Positions 1-9,184 of a stretch of DNA of 23,645 bases are shown here, piece by piece. The position numbers were made by a program, and so were the translations under genes. The notes under the pieces are model-generated. The model ran no database searches. It saw only the letters and a list, made by a program, of their open reading frames with translations, and had not been told where the DNA came from. Each line of letters starts with the position of its first letter. The stretch's first letter is position 1. This DNA comes from Mikrocytos mackini (taxonomy: Eukaryota > Endomyxa > Ascetosporea > Mikrocytida > Mikrocytiidae). The stretch lies in NCBI GenBank assembly GCA_030180075.1, contig JASNJN010000072.1, positions 1 through 23,645 of the forward strand, in the 5' to 3' direction.

Positions 1-111
1 TTATCTTATACAAAGCGTGTTATGTCGATAACAAATAACTCTCATAATCTTTGTTATAGATGTTGGATACTGTAATAAACAAAACTTACATGGAACATTT
101 TAAATTTTAAA

Positions 112-762
112 CTCCAAAAAGACTATACGACGAGCTATGGAATGGGAAAATGAAACCACCAATGTGGTTCACTGCGGGCAGAACAATTCTTTTTCACAAG
201 AATAAGGATTCAGTAGAGAATCCGGTAAACTACCGCCCCATCACCATAAATTATATATTTTAGAGGAAATCACTTTTTCAAAAGAGAAGGTCAAAATTAG
301 CTCAAAATGACATATGTTGATTTTTAGCTGTTCTTAATGCTGACCTTCTATCAACTTTTTGAAAATTTTCAAAAATAATCTTCATTTTGATTTTTGCTTG
401 ATTTCCAGCTCTAAATAACCATAACTTCTCAGAAATTTATGGAACATGACAAAAATAAATTAAAAACCGAGACCAGCATGCTGTTTATCAGCCTGAGATC
501 AACAATTCAAGTAAATATAAATGTTTGCTTATTATATATTGAAAAAGTGATTTCCTCTAAAATATGCCATGTCATCACCATGCTCAATACCCTTTATAAG
601 ATCTTCACCTTCGTGATAGAAGGACGCATTATAGGGGCCATGTACGAGGCTCACAATTGGGACATGGACCAATGTGCAAACACTTCACAGAGGAGGGGGT
701 GTCTCGACGCTCAAGTATGTAGCGAGAACATCGTAACGACTTTTCAAAGGGTATTCAGGAAG
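112..762 (+). pseudogene. LINE reverse-transcriptase fragment, split by a MITE
   Basis: This is a remnant of a non-LTR retrotransposon reverse transcriptase. The first part (about 112-247) encodes a stretch with GRTILFHK and NPVNYRPIT. The second (582-762) continues directly with LNTLYKIF and a degenerate RRGCLD stretch. These resemble the first blocks of the RT fingers and palm in LINEs; from memory the spacing fits the R4/Dong clade best. Reading across one copy of the 9-bp target duplication restores the frame PIT-M-LNTLYK, so the copy was one continuous frame before the MITE landed. A stop lies just before the first part. The catalytic FADD block is absent because homology ends at 762, where the large inverted repeat begins. 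It is dead. The RT identity is fairly secure; the clade is an inference. Confidence 0.75.
248..572. mobile_element. MITE with 27-bp perfect inverted repeats and 9-bp target duplication
   Basis: This is a 325-bp non-coding element. A perfect 27-bp inverted repeat lies at 255-281 and 539-565 (it contains TTTTAGAGGAAATCAC). The terminal 7 bp outside these repeats match poorly. The element is flanked by the direct repeat CATCACCAT at 239-247 and 573-581. Removing the element and one repeat restores the interrupted LINE reading frame, which proves the boundaries. A 9-bp target duplication fits Mutator-like or Merlin-like transposases. It cannot move on its own, since no transposase lies inside. 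Confidence 0.92.
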
Positions 763-1446
763 ACTTATCATACAAAATAGGAATTCACATTCGATTTTTT
801 TTGTTTAAAAATTCAAAATTTTTATATTAGTCTATTTGTATGGCCATAAAATACTATTTCGCCCACCCTTTTGTTATTATAAACATGTACTTACAGTTTT
901 GTTTAAATATTTTGTAAAATAAAAAGTTAAATTTTCAAAAAGTAAGATTCACAATTAATAATCGATAGGGACCATGTAAGTATAGTAAAACGGTTCAATG
1001 TTAAATATATTTGTGTATGTATTATTCAGATGCGCGGAATGGGTTAAACTTCTTTCTACCCTTACAGTTTTCGATTTTTTGAAACTTATAATTTCTTTAA
1101 ACCATAGGAAACGACAAACGCTGTTTCAAATTGTAACCGACATATACATAGTATGGCGAACCCTTGTTATAATAAATAGAGCTGGTATGCCGTATTAATC
1201 CTAAAAACAACTTTTAAAAAATAAAATTTTACTTTTACAACAAAGGTGCCTGTATATAAGCCGACAGAGGGCTATGACTATATACAGCACTACGACTTCC
1301 CAATCTGGTTGTTAATCCTTAGACAACCACGTTTCTTGACTAGAAGCATGGGTATAGGGTTTCAAAACTTATTTACCACACTCTCTACCCAATACAGCAG
1401 ACGTCAGCAATTCTCTAACACTAAACTACTTACATCACGAACAAAC
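763..1446 (+). repeat. Left arm of a 684-bp inverted repeat
   Basis: This segment is nearly identical to the reverse complement of 2216-2898; I noticed only a handful of substitutions. It contains two short frames (998-1198 and about 1246-1446) that are also kept in the other arm. Their translations match nothing I recognise, and being shared by both arms is explained by recent duplication, not selection. The left boundary cuts the LINE fragment at 762. No target duplication was found outside the arms. Confidence 0.93.
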
Positions 1447-2215
1447 AAAAGAATTCTGTCCTACATTATTCTTGGATCGAATAAGAAGATCATAATATAG
1501 ACGAAACATTTATCAACACTTGGCCTTCTGCCTTTCCAAAATTTAGTATTATAAAGATAATATCACGACAATATAAACAAACCTGAATACTTTGGCGTAC
1601 AAGCTTTTAAACTAATATAATCTAAAGGATAAAGATGAGAATAAACTATATGGTTACGATAAGTTTTTATGATGGCAGAGTTTTAATAAATAAATTATTA
1701 CGGGTATATTCATTTAATTTACAGTATAAAACAATACTATGAATAGTTTTAAGATTTTATTTAACGAGTTATCGGCTATTATTTTATAACCCCGTTTTCA
1801 TAAAGTGTAAATAAATTTAAAAGGATTTTTGTTAAAGATAATTATTAAACAATTATTATATTACTTCCCTATTTAGATAAATAAAATACATAGATTCAAC
1901 TATTTAAAATCATTAAATATTATATGTTTATTAATAACTAGAAATATTTATTTATTATCCAATTTTTTATATCAGAAATTACTATATCCACATCATTCAT
2001 TTCTATTTAGCAAAAATTTGGTAATTTGTTCTTCATAAGTAAACAAATTACTTATAACAATGTGTTTTCTTAGTAATCACACTTTATGTTACTGCTTGAA
2101 GTAAAGGAAGCTGTAAGTGGAGTTATCAGTAGAGTAACAATGAATAGTTTATTGCATATGAGAAGAGTAGGGAGTATTATAAGCACGTTCAACCATTCCG
2201 ATTCTACATTGCTTC
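1447..2215. other. AT-rich spacer between inverted-repeat arms, no gene seen
   Basis: This is a 769-bp single-copy stretch of very AT-rich sequence between the two arms. I see no sustained coding frame, tRNA or transposon terminus in it. Confidence 0.6.
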
Positions 2216-2898
2216 GTTTGTTCGTGATGTAAGTAGTTTAGTGTTAGAGAATTGCTGACGTCTGCTGTATTGGGTAGAGAGTGTGGTAAATAAGTTTTGA
2301 AACCCTATGCCCATGCTTCTAGTCAAGAAACGTGGTTGTCTAAGGATTAACAACCAGATTGGGAAGTCGTAGTGCTGTATATAGTCATAGCCCTCCGTCG
2401 GCTTATATACAGGCACCTTTGTTGTAAAAGTAAAATTTTATTTTTTAAAAGTTGTTTTTAGGATTAATACGGCATACCAGCTCTATTTATTATAACAAGG
2501 GTTCGCCATACTATGTATATGTCGATTACAATTTGAAACAGCGTTTGTCGTTTCCTATGGTTTAAAGAAATTATAAGTTTCAAAAAATCGAAAACTGTAA
2601 GGGTAGAAAGAAGTTTAACCCATTCCGCGAATCTGAATAATACATACACAAATATATTTAACATTGAACCGTTTTACTATACTTACATGGTCCCTATCGA
2701 TTATTAATTGTGAATCTTACTTTTTGAAAATTTAACTTTTTATTTTACAAAATATTTAAACAAAACTGTAAGTACATGTTTATAATACAAAAGGGTGGGC
2801 GAAATAGTATTTTATGGCCATACAAATAGACTAATATAAAAATTTTGAATTTTTAAACAAAAAAAATCGAATGTGAATTCCTATTTTGTATGATAAGT
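2216..2898 (-). repeat. Right arm of a 684-bp inverted repeat
   Basis: This is the reverse-complement partner of 763-1446. Homology starts at the GTTTGTTCGTGATG stretch and ends at GTATGATAAGT. The frames at 2464-2664 and 2204-2416 on the minus strand are the counterparts of those in the left arm. The flanks differ on both sides, so the outer limits are sharp. Confidence 0.93.
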
Positions 2899-3580
2899 GT
2901 ATCATATCATATAGAAAGACTAAACCTTTCGGGCCAATCATGATAAAAGGCACTAAACGAATAAATCAGGGAATATTTTCGTTTAGCAAATCACAAAACA
3001 AAATTGCCTGTATGTTTATCGCCAATAGAATGTCAGGTTATTTTAGTCTTATCATAAAATATCTATGTTGTACAAAATGTTAAAATGTCCATATTGTATG
3101 ATTTTAGACAAAATCCAAATTGTCTGGAAATCATAACGACAACAAACTAATAAAATCTAACAAACGTATAATTTAAATCAGCGGTAGATAGACAATTTAC
3201 ACATATCGGATCATAATAAAACAAAGGAATGTTTTATATTTTAACATTTAAGATAGATTTTTTAGAGCTTTCTTCGTCTAGTGTCGTTAGTATAATACTA
3301 AATTGCGTTTATAAGCTATTTCACTAAATTGGGGTCAGATTGCTGTATTGTATAAAAAATAAAATATTTAATTTTAGAAATGTCCTTCGATCTTTACAAG
3401 CCCAATGCCTTGCCTAGTATTTATGTTGGTCGGCAATATGATTATTGTATTTAATAAAGATGTTTGTTAGTACACTTGTATGGTGAATTTTAGTAATTAT
3501 CTATTAGAATAATTCCACAATAAAGCAATATTTTATATTGTTTTGGGAAATTAAAGTTTTGTATGGAGTTTTATTTTTGT
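2899..3580. other. Intergenic, no gene supported
   Basis: The only notable frame is a 65-codon one at 2886-3083 that begins inside the repeat arm. It has no recognisable motif and no AT-box upstream. The rest is AT-rich with scattered stops. Confidence 0.5.
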
Positions 3581-3881
3581 TTATGAATACAATATTATCA
3601 ATTCTCAAAATTCTCTAGATTCTCATGATACTAGTGATAGTATTGGTTCCGAAACTGGGGTCTTTAGATTTACAGTTGAGGATATGTCAAATACTTCTTC
3701 CCTTTACCTACCCTAGATTTTGATAGTATCCCTACCCTTAACCAATCCTATTTAGTTATACAGTGGCTTGAAGAAAATTCTATGATACATAAACATTTTA
3801 TTTGTTGTGGCCAATTATGTGATGAAACTTTTGAAAATGAAATAATCCTTATTCAAAAGGATTTATTTGCAGGGTTTGTAA

Positions 3882-4252
3882 CAGAGTTGAGAATTTTGCC
3901 TAAATCCAGAACCCGACCCGCCCCGCCTTCGGGTCGGGCGGGTCGGGTAGGAAATTTGTAAAAATATTTCTACCAAAAACTTAATTCCCCAAATTTAATG
4001 ATATTCAGGAATAACAAATCAAAGCTCAAAAATTATTTATTTTAACTTATTTTCATGTTAGAATCTAATATTAGAGTAAATTAACGATTTAATAAATAAA
4101 ATTAAGTAAATATCTAGCATAAATTAGTAAAATTGTGCATATTTAAAAAAGTGCATCCATGTGAGAGTTTTTAGCGTTTTTTGGCCTTCTTCCGCCCGAA
4201 CCCGACCCGAACGGGTCGGGTTCGGGCGTCGGGTCGGAAATTCTCAACTCTG
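3882..4252 (+). mobile_element. hAT-type MITE, copy 1
   Basis: This 371-bp element begins CAGAGTTGAGAATT and ends with its reverse complement. It is flanked by an exact 8-bp duplication GTTTGTAA at 3874-3881 and 4253-4260. Eight-bp duplications and CAG-type termini are hallmarks of the hAT superfamily. Near each end are GC-rich palindromes; the one at 4193-4228 has 17-bp perfect arms around AA. It has no transposase and has inserted into the decayed DDE transposase. Confidence 0.93.
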
Positions 4253-4787
4253 GTTTGTAATACCTTGCGTAGAAGAACCCATAACTGTGTCCTTGATTCA
4301 CCTTCAATCTCCCTTCCAAAGCTTTATTAATATGGAATATGCATAGAGCAGGTGTTGAAATCGGTAAAATCTCTTTATTAACTAAAACTCGTAACGAAGC
4401 CATCCATCATATAATACATCCAGTTTGGAAAAGTTTGGCTTGTGCTTGGGAACATAACATACCTGAATATATGATGGGTGTTGAAGAACGTAAAGTGTAT
4501 CTTGATTATATCACTCTTGTTAATGTGGCTAACCGTAAATTTGTAGTGGGCATAACTGAACAAGAAACTGGCTCTGTCCTTTATAAGTGCATCGATAACA
4601 TGACCAAATTTGATCTTGAAATATTTATTGAAACCCATATTAGTCGTCATAGTTTAATTGTTTATGATTGGAAGGATATCACTCAACAAACCATCAGGCT
4701 ATTGCTGAATAAAAAAGCTGAATATACCTATGATTGGACTGAGGTCAAAGAAAAATAAATAAATCGGATATGGGTAATACTATAAAC

Positions 4788-5160
4788 CAGAGTTGAGAAT
4801 TTCCGACCCGACCGCCCGAACCCGACCCGTTCGGGTCGGGTTCGGGCGGAAGAAGGTCAAAAAAACGCCAAAAACTCTCACATGGATGCACTTTTTAAAA
4901 TATGCACTATTTTACTAATTTACGCTAAATATTTACGTAATTTGATTTATTAAATAGTTAATTTATTCTAATATTAGATTCTAATATGAAAACAAGTTAA
5001 AACAAATAATTTTTGAGCATTGATTCGTTATGTTTAAATATCATTAAATTGGGGGAATTATGTTTTTGGTAGAAATATTTTTACAAATTTCCTACCCGAC
5101 CCGCCCGACCCGAAGGCGGGGCGGGTCGGGTTCTGGATTTAGGCAAAATTCTCAACTCTG
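4788..5160 (-). mobile_element. hAT-type MITE, copy 2, inverted relative to copy 1
   Basis: This 373-bp element is the same family as 3882-4252 but in the opposite orientation. It has the same CAGAGTTGAGAATT termini and an exact 8-bp duplication CTATAAAC at 4780-4787 and 5161-5168. Its internal palindrome at 4812-4849 has 18-bp arms around TT, slightly longer than in copy 1. The two copies have different target sites, so they are separate insertions and not one duplicated block. Confidence 0.93.
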
Positions 5161-5426
5161 CTATAAACACTTTCATGGCTAAATTTAGAGAATTAAAAAA
5201 ATATATTAGCCGTGCTAGAAGTGAAGAGTATTTGAAAACCCTAGTTTCTGTTAAAAATTTGGAGGTATTGACCAAACTTAGTTATGCTGAATTGTTTAGA
5301 ATAGGTGTGTCTAATTTTATATTACCTGAAACAGGTGAAGGGGATTTGGATTTGCAACGGGAAATTCGGAACTGTTTTTCCAAAAAACCCGGATTGACTA
5401 GTTTTTTAGCCCTAAAAAACTCCTAA

Positions 5427-6290
5427 AAAGACTAAAAAGACTAGAAACATGGCCTCATTTTTTAGGAATTTTTTGGACCCCATTATCAATTTCGGTTTTT
5501 GGCAAATGATTAAAAAGACTAAAAAATTTGTTAAAAAGTGGATTACATTGACTAATTAGTCAATATTGACTGGTAAATGCCCATCTATGGTTCTAACCGA
5601 GTATATAAATTTTGAGTTCAAAAAAGGGTTTCCGACCGAATATTGAGACATCCCAAAGAACTCGGGAGAAATCATAAACTTGAGGAAGAATCGGACTTTT
5701 GCGGCGATGTTTTTGAAAAGTCTGAAAAGAGGTTTAATTGCTAAAAATTATTAAAAGTATGTTTTAAACATTCTAAAAACCCACAAACCGATTTATTTTA
5801 GATACTAATTTGTGGAAACACCCAAAACTTGGGGAAAACATAAATTTAGGGAAGAATCAAGATGAGCCCAAAACCTGTAGTTGCATTAACCGAATAATTG
5901 TATTAAGCGGGTGTCGAGTCCAGAATGAACACCGGCACAACAACAAATTATCGGTTTTATTCAGTCACGTATAGAGTTTGCAATATTCGATTGGTCTGAA
6001 ATCAATCGAATAACGGTACATTCGTACGAATGTTCGATTGATTTTTCATTTTTTAGATTATATGTATTTTCTTTATACTGATTATATTTCGTATTAGAAA
6101 TAGGATGCCCAGGCTTAATTTTCTACCCCAAAAGAGTAACCATAACCAAACTATCAACGCAAATGGTTGTAATTATATGGAAGATACACATTTATATGCA
6201 AATAATACTATATTGCACAACTATCTATGAATTATATTCAGGAATTTAATCAGAATTAATATAAGTTATGATGATTTTATGACCTCAACT
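5427..6290. other. Intergenic AT-rich region with short palindromes
   Basis: No gene is supported. A 10-bp perfect hairpin (arms 5984-5993 and 6003-6012, TATTCGATTG) is followed by a perfect 16-bp palindrome ACATTCGTACGAATGT at 6018-6033. Two weakly similar stretches near 5649 and 5820 (CCCAAA...GGAAGAATC-like) may be an old tandem repeat. Confidence 0.55.
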
Positions 6291-6696
6291 TCATTTTCCC
6301 TGAAAAAGTTGCATTTTTCCTGAAATTCTTACAATTTCCCTAAAATTATGTTGTTTCGAATAACTAATTACAGAATTTTACATGTTGTGATTTGAAATTT
6401 ATACCATATATGTGCAGGATGATTATTTAACTGAAAATATAGTTTTTTCTTGGAATTTCTGTTTGTTTTTGCACCAATTNATAAAGTAATGAAAATATCT
6501 AGACCTGATTTTGTCAAAGTGTTGTTGGCAATTTTTGAAAAACCATCATAATTCATCTAAAATTAAATATAATTGAATTGGCGGATAAATTTAATTTGAA
6601 AATTTTGTTAATATAATTTATAAAATTAAAAAACGGCAAAAAATCAGGAAAAGTGTAAGCATTTCAGGAAAAATGCAACTTTTTCAGGCAAAATGA
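6291..6696. mobile_element. MITE-like element with 42-bp inverted repeats
   Basis: The ends 6291-6332 and 6655-6696 are inverted repeats with 40 of 42 bases matching (core CCTGAAAAAGTTGCATTTTT). The interior is AT-rich and non-coding, and carries the window's only ambiguous base (6480). I could not find a direct target duplication at the edges, so the exact boundaries and the superfamily are open. Confidence 0.7.
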
Positions 6697-6699
6697 TTT

Positions 6700-7235
6700 T
6701 CAATCCTGTCTGGTCCTCTATTAGAGAGACAATAAAGCCAGATGGGGAATCATGTTGGTCTGTCCCGCCATTAACGCTTTAACGCGGGGCCGCAAGGTCC
6801 ACAATAAGAAGACGGGTCCGGAATTAATTCATGATTCCCTGGCCACAGGCCCGGTAAATCACCCAAAGGGAAGGTGAACCGTGAATACCAGTTCTCAACG
6901 AGAAGGTGGTGAAACTTTGCGTACCCTGCGGGCTCAACGCATAGACCAAAACAAGGTCTCCGATTTATATCGCCATGGTCGAAGAAACGGAATGGTATCA
7001 TTTGATACCACAGCGACCTGGTAATACCCCAGTAACCTGACCAGCCACATACACGCCGAACCCCAGCGAAGGGAGTAGTATTTGAAAATAAGTGGTTTTG
7101 ACTGGGTGATCATATGGTCTGAAAAACGCCCAGGGGAAACCAGGATGGGGTTGGGGATAAACAAAGTGAACCGCCAAGTTGGACCGGGATCCATTGGTTT
7201 CACAAGGAAGGGCTGAAGTGGCCTGGCGATAGTGC
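6700..7235. other. GC-rich, structured block of unknown origin
   Basis: This block of about 530 bp is clearly richer in G+C than its surroundings and ends in a TAA-rich tail (TTAATTAATAATAATTAATT). It contains short hairpins, for example GGTATCA-TT-TGATACC at 6994-7009. The two minus-strand frames (6771-7001 and 6934-7203) match no family I know, and the plus strand is full of stops. It does not read as rRNA or tRNA. A retrotransposon untranslated end, with a TAA-rich tail as in some LINEs, is a possible but unproven explanation. Confidence 0.4.
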
Positions 7236-7309
7236 CTTAATTAATAATAATTAATTATAGGTTTAAAATCATCATACATGGTTTTAAATCGTATAACGTG
7301 TATTATAAC

Positions 7310-7525
7310 TAGGGCCTTGAAAAATAGTACATTTTTTCGAAAATTTTATATTTTGTTTAAAACCTGTTAGAACAATCGTAACAATTCAAAGTTTAAAATT
7401 TTTGGCTTCATTTTGATCCCAGAAATGTACTATTTTGCGGTTTTGGTACTATTTCGCATTTTTAACGAAAAATTATGGCTTAAAAATGTACTATATAGCA
7501 CAATGTACTATAAATCAAGGCCCTA
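7310..7525. mobile_element. Short hAT-like MITE, second family
   Basis: This 216-bp element has inverted ends starting TAGGGCCTTGA (about 20 of the first 23 bases match) and an exact 8-bp target duplication ATTATAAC at 7302-7309 and 7526-7533. The TIR sequence differs from the CAGAGTTGAG family, so this is a separate lineage. The interior is AT-rich and non-coding. Confidence 0.9.
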
Positions 7526-7533
7526 ATTATAAC

Positions 7534-7991
7534 TACTTGACCACCTAACACCCGTTTTACATAAACCCGGTGAAAATATGAAAAACCAAACAGTTAAAAT
7601 TCATGTTAACAGCACCCAATAAACACCCTAGATTGATTTTAGACAAAATAAAACACTCTACAAAATATAAAAATTAGCATTAGCGACTTTTTGTAATTCA
7701 AGTCGGGTATCCTTTCATATTTTGGCATAAAGTTATGAAAATTTCGAAAATCACATGATTTATTGCTACCAGAAAATTCTCAAGTCTGTATTGAACCACG
7801 AAGTGGTGAAAATGTTAAAATTTTACGGAAAATGAACTATTTATTTAATTCAAGCCTATTAAATATCCATAAGTGCGCCAACCCTAGCATTAATTTATTT
7901 TATTTTCATTTCATTGCTCAATCTCCATTTTAAATTCAAAATTTATATTTGAATTCCAAATTCATTTTTTTTTAAATTTTATTCAAAAAAA
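7534..7991. other. Intergenic, upstream of the first secreted-protein gene
   Basis: No gene seen. AAAATTCTCAAGTCTG at 7773-7788 resembles one terminus of the CAGAGTTGAG MITE family, but no partner end was found. The last 65 bp contain the AT-rich promoter-like box of the next gene. Confidence 0.5.
7928..7945 (+). promoter_or_regulatory. AT-box upstream of secreted gene A1
   Basis: TTTTAAATTCAAAATTTA lies about 46 bp before the ATG at 7992. It matches the AAATTT-like boxes before most genes in this window and those described for microsporidia. Assigning it as a promoter is an inference from position and recurrence. Confidence 0.45.
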
Positions 7992-8738
7992 ATGAAAAAG
8001 TTTGTAATCTACTTAAGCGCAGTTATATTTACCTTTTCTGAGATTTCTAATACTCAACACAAAACTAAAAGGCCATTAATAAACGCTCTGGGTAATTTCA
8101 GAGACAACCTTTACAAAAAAGTTAAAAGAGATTTTAAAAGAACTGAAGATCCTAGACTGAGAGAATTCTCTATACCCGCCGGCTGCGCCACTATTCTCGA
8201 CGCAATGACAACTATAGAGTTAAGAGACCCCAACACACTATCCCCCGAACTCGGGATCATTGCCAACGAAATTTGGCAAATCATTTGGCTCACTATTTCC
8301 CGGCAACTTAACGGCGAGCGGTACAAAGTAAGGCTTACAAAAGACGCCAGCTACAATTTCACACTCAGCCAATTCCTTGCGACAGACTTAGTAACGCCTA
8401 TAAAGAGCGACGACTTTTTGGTAGGTAACGTGGACTTCGAGGAATCAACGCTGAGTTTTGGCACCACCTCTTGTTTGATAAAGGCGTATGACCCCGACCT
8501 TCTCGCAGTCTTGATAGACGTCTACGATACTTTTAATCCGGCTTTCGATGTGTTCTTCTTTTGTATTGAGCCAAGGATACACATTAATGTAGGAGAGGCG
8601 TCGGTGCCACTGGGCGAAGTGGATGAGGTAGGAGGGATAGAAATAGACGTTAAGTTCTATAACTTGTGTACGTCCCCAGAGTCTGTGCTGGGACCAGATG
8701 TTCTTAGTATTAGAAATACAGAATATAAAAAAATCTGA
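7992..8738 (+). CDS. Secreted four-cysteine family protein A1
   Basis: I do not recognise this 248-aa family. Residues 1-20 look like a signal peptide (short basic start, then a hydrophobic run). A basic stretch (KKVKRDFKR, 42-50) follows and may be a processing site. Four cysteines (65, 161, 191, 226) occur at the same spacing in the three neighbouring paralogues. Other shared blocks are IW..IW (94-99), TDLVTP (131-136), a YDPDL...LIDVYD block and FFC.EP. No membrane segment follows the signal peptide, so export is likely. Its closest relative is A2 at 11853-12614 (shared RPLI/V.ALGN, TDLVTP and KFY..C.SP). AATAAA overlaps the stop codon. A role as a host-directed secreted factor is an inference. 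Confidence 0.85.
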   Translation: MKKFVIYLSAVIFTFSEISNTQHKTKRPLINALGNFRDNLYKKVKRDFKRTEDPRLREFSIPAGCATILDAMTTIELRDPNTLSPELGIIANEIWQIIWLTISRQLNGERYKVRLTKDASYNFTLSQFLATDLVTPIKSDDFLVGNVDFEESTLSFGTTSCLIKAYDPDLLAVLIDVYDTFNPAFDVFFFCIEPRIHINVGEASVPLGEVDEVGGIEIDVKFYNLCTSPESVLGPDVLSIRNTEYKKI

Positions 8739-8743
8739 ATAAA
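8738..8743 (+). terminator. Poly(A) signal overlapping the stop of A1
   Basis: The sequence TGAATAAA joins the stop codon to an AATAAA hexamer. The same overlap, or close spacing, is seen at other genes in this window. Confidence 0.45.
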
Positions 8744-9134
8744 AAATAGAAATTAAAGATTGGAACTATGTCTATAACTAAAGTACTAAAGTGTGTGAAT
8801 AGAAGTTGTTGATCTTTGTGTTTTATTATAAAGAATTATTTTGTGTATTTATACATGGATTTCGTGAACTTACTAATTCTAACTGATTTTGACAGTGTTA
8901 AAAGAATTATAAATCAAACTAGAGAAGTTGTTATCGAATGAGATTGTGCTATATGTTGTAATTAATAGTTAAAAGGATCAATAAATATAAAATATTTTTA
9001 ATTCATAATAAATTCTTAAGTTACCAAATTTAAAGTTAAATTTTACAAAATAAACTGTTTTATTATTATTCAAAATTCACATTTTTAGCACTGTTGCATT
9101 ATTTTGTATTTTTTCAAAATAAAAAAGTTGAATT
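8744..9134. other. Intergenic, no convincing gene
   Basis: AT-rich. A 28-codon frame at 8855-8941 reads without stops but has no AT-box immediately before it and no recognisable content. Confidence 0.4.
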
Positions 9135-9152
9135 TTGAATTTTAAAATTCAA
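9135..9152 (+). promoter_or_regulatory. Palindromic AT-box upstream of secreted gene B1
   Basis: TTGAATTTTAAAATTCAA is a perfect 18-bp palindrome 32 bp before the ATG at 9185. Close versions precede the other three family members. It could bind a dimeric regulator or act as the core promoter. Confidence 0.5.
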
Positions 9153-9184
9153 ATAAATTAATTCATTTTTAAAACCAAATTAAA

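Larger units (their letters stand above)
3590..5426 (+). pseudogene. Decayed ISXO2/Merlin-like DDE transposase, cut by two MITEs
   Basis: Coding-like pieces occur at about 3590-3881, 4253-4787 and 5161-5426, with frameshifts and stops between them. The first holds a WLEEN...CCGQLC stretch like the N-terminal zinc-ribbon part of IS1595/ISXO2 transposases. The second (long frame 4339-4758) has a VVGITEQETG strand and HISRHSLIVYDW, which aligns with the region of the second catalytic Asp. The third, read through one copy of the target duplication, gives NTINTFMAKFRELKKYI. This aligns with NHIESIWSELKRFI of the intact transposase at 12896-13747, with the catalytic Glu apparently replaced by Asn. 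The gene is inactive. The family call rests on my own alignment of short blocks. Confidence 0.6.

Noticed and set aside
998-2664. Genes encoded in the inverted-repeat arms
   Set aside because: The frames occur in both arms only because the arms are copies. They have no known motif and no AT-box. A short LVKKRGCLRI-like reading on the minus strand recalled a retrotransposon RT, but the rest of the frame is full of stops.
4143-4403. Coding frames over the GC-rich MITE ends
   Set aside because: They arise from CCCGAACCCGACC-type palindromes in the hAT MITEs and run across element boundaries.
6700-7235. Ribosomal RNA fragment
   Set aside because: Despite the higher GC content, I could not match any conserved SSU or LSU rRNA segment.
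7773-7788. Third copy of the CAGAGTTGAG MITE
   Set aside because: Only one degenerate end is visible, with no partner end and no target duplication.
8855-8941. 28-codon frame between A1 and B1
   Set aside because: Too short, no upstream box at the usual distance and no recognisable content.
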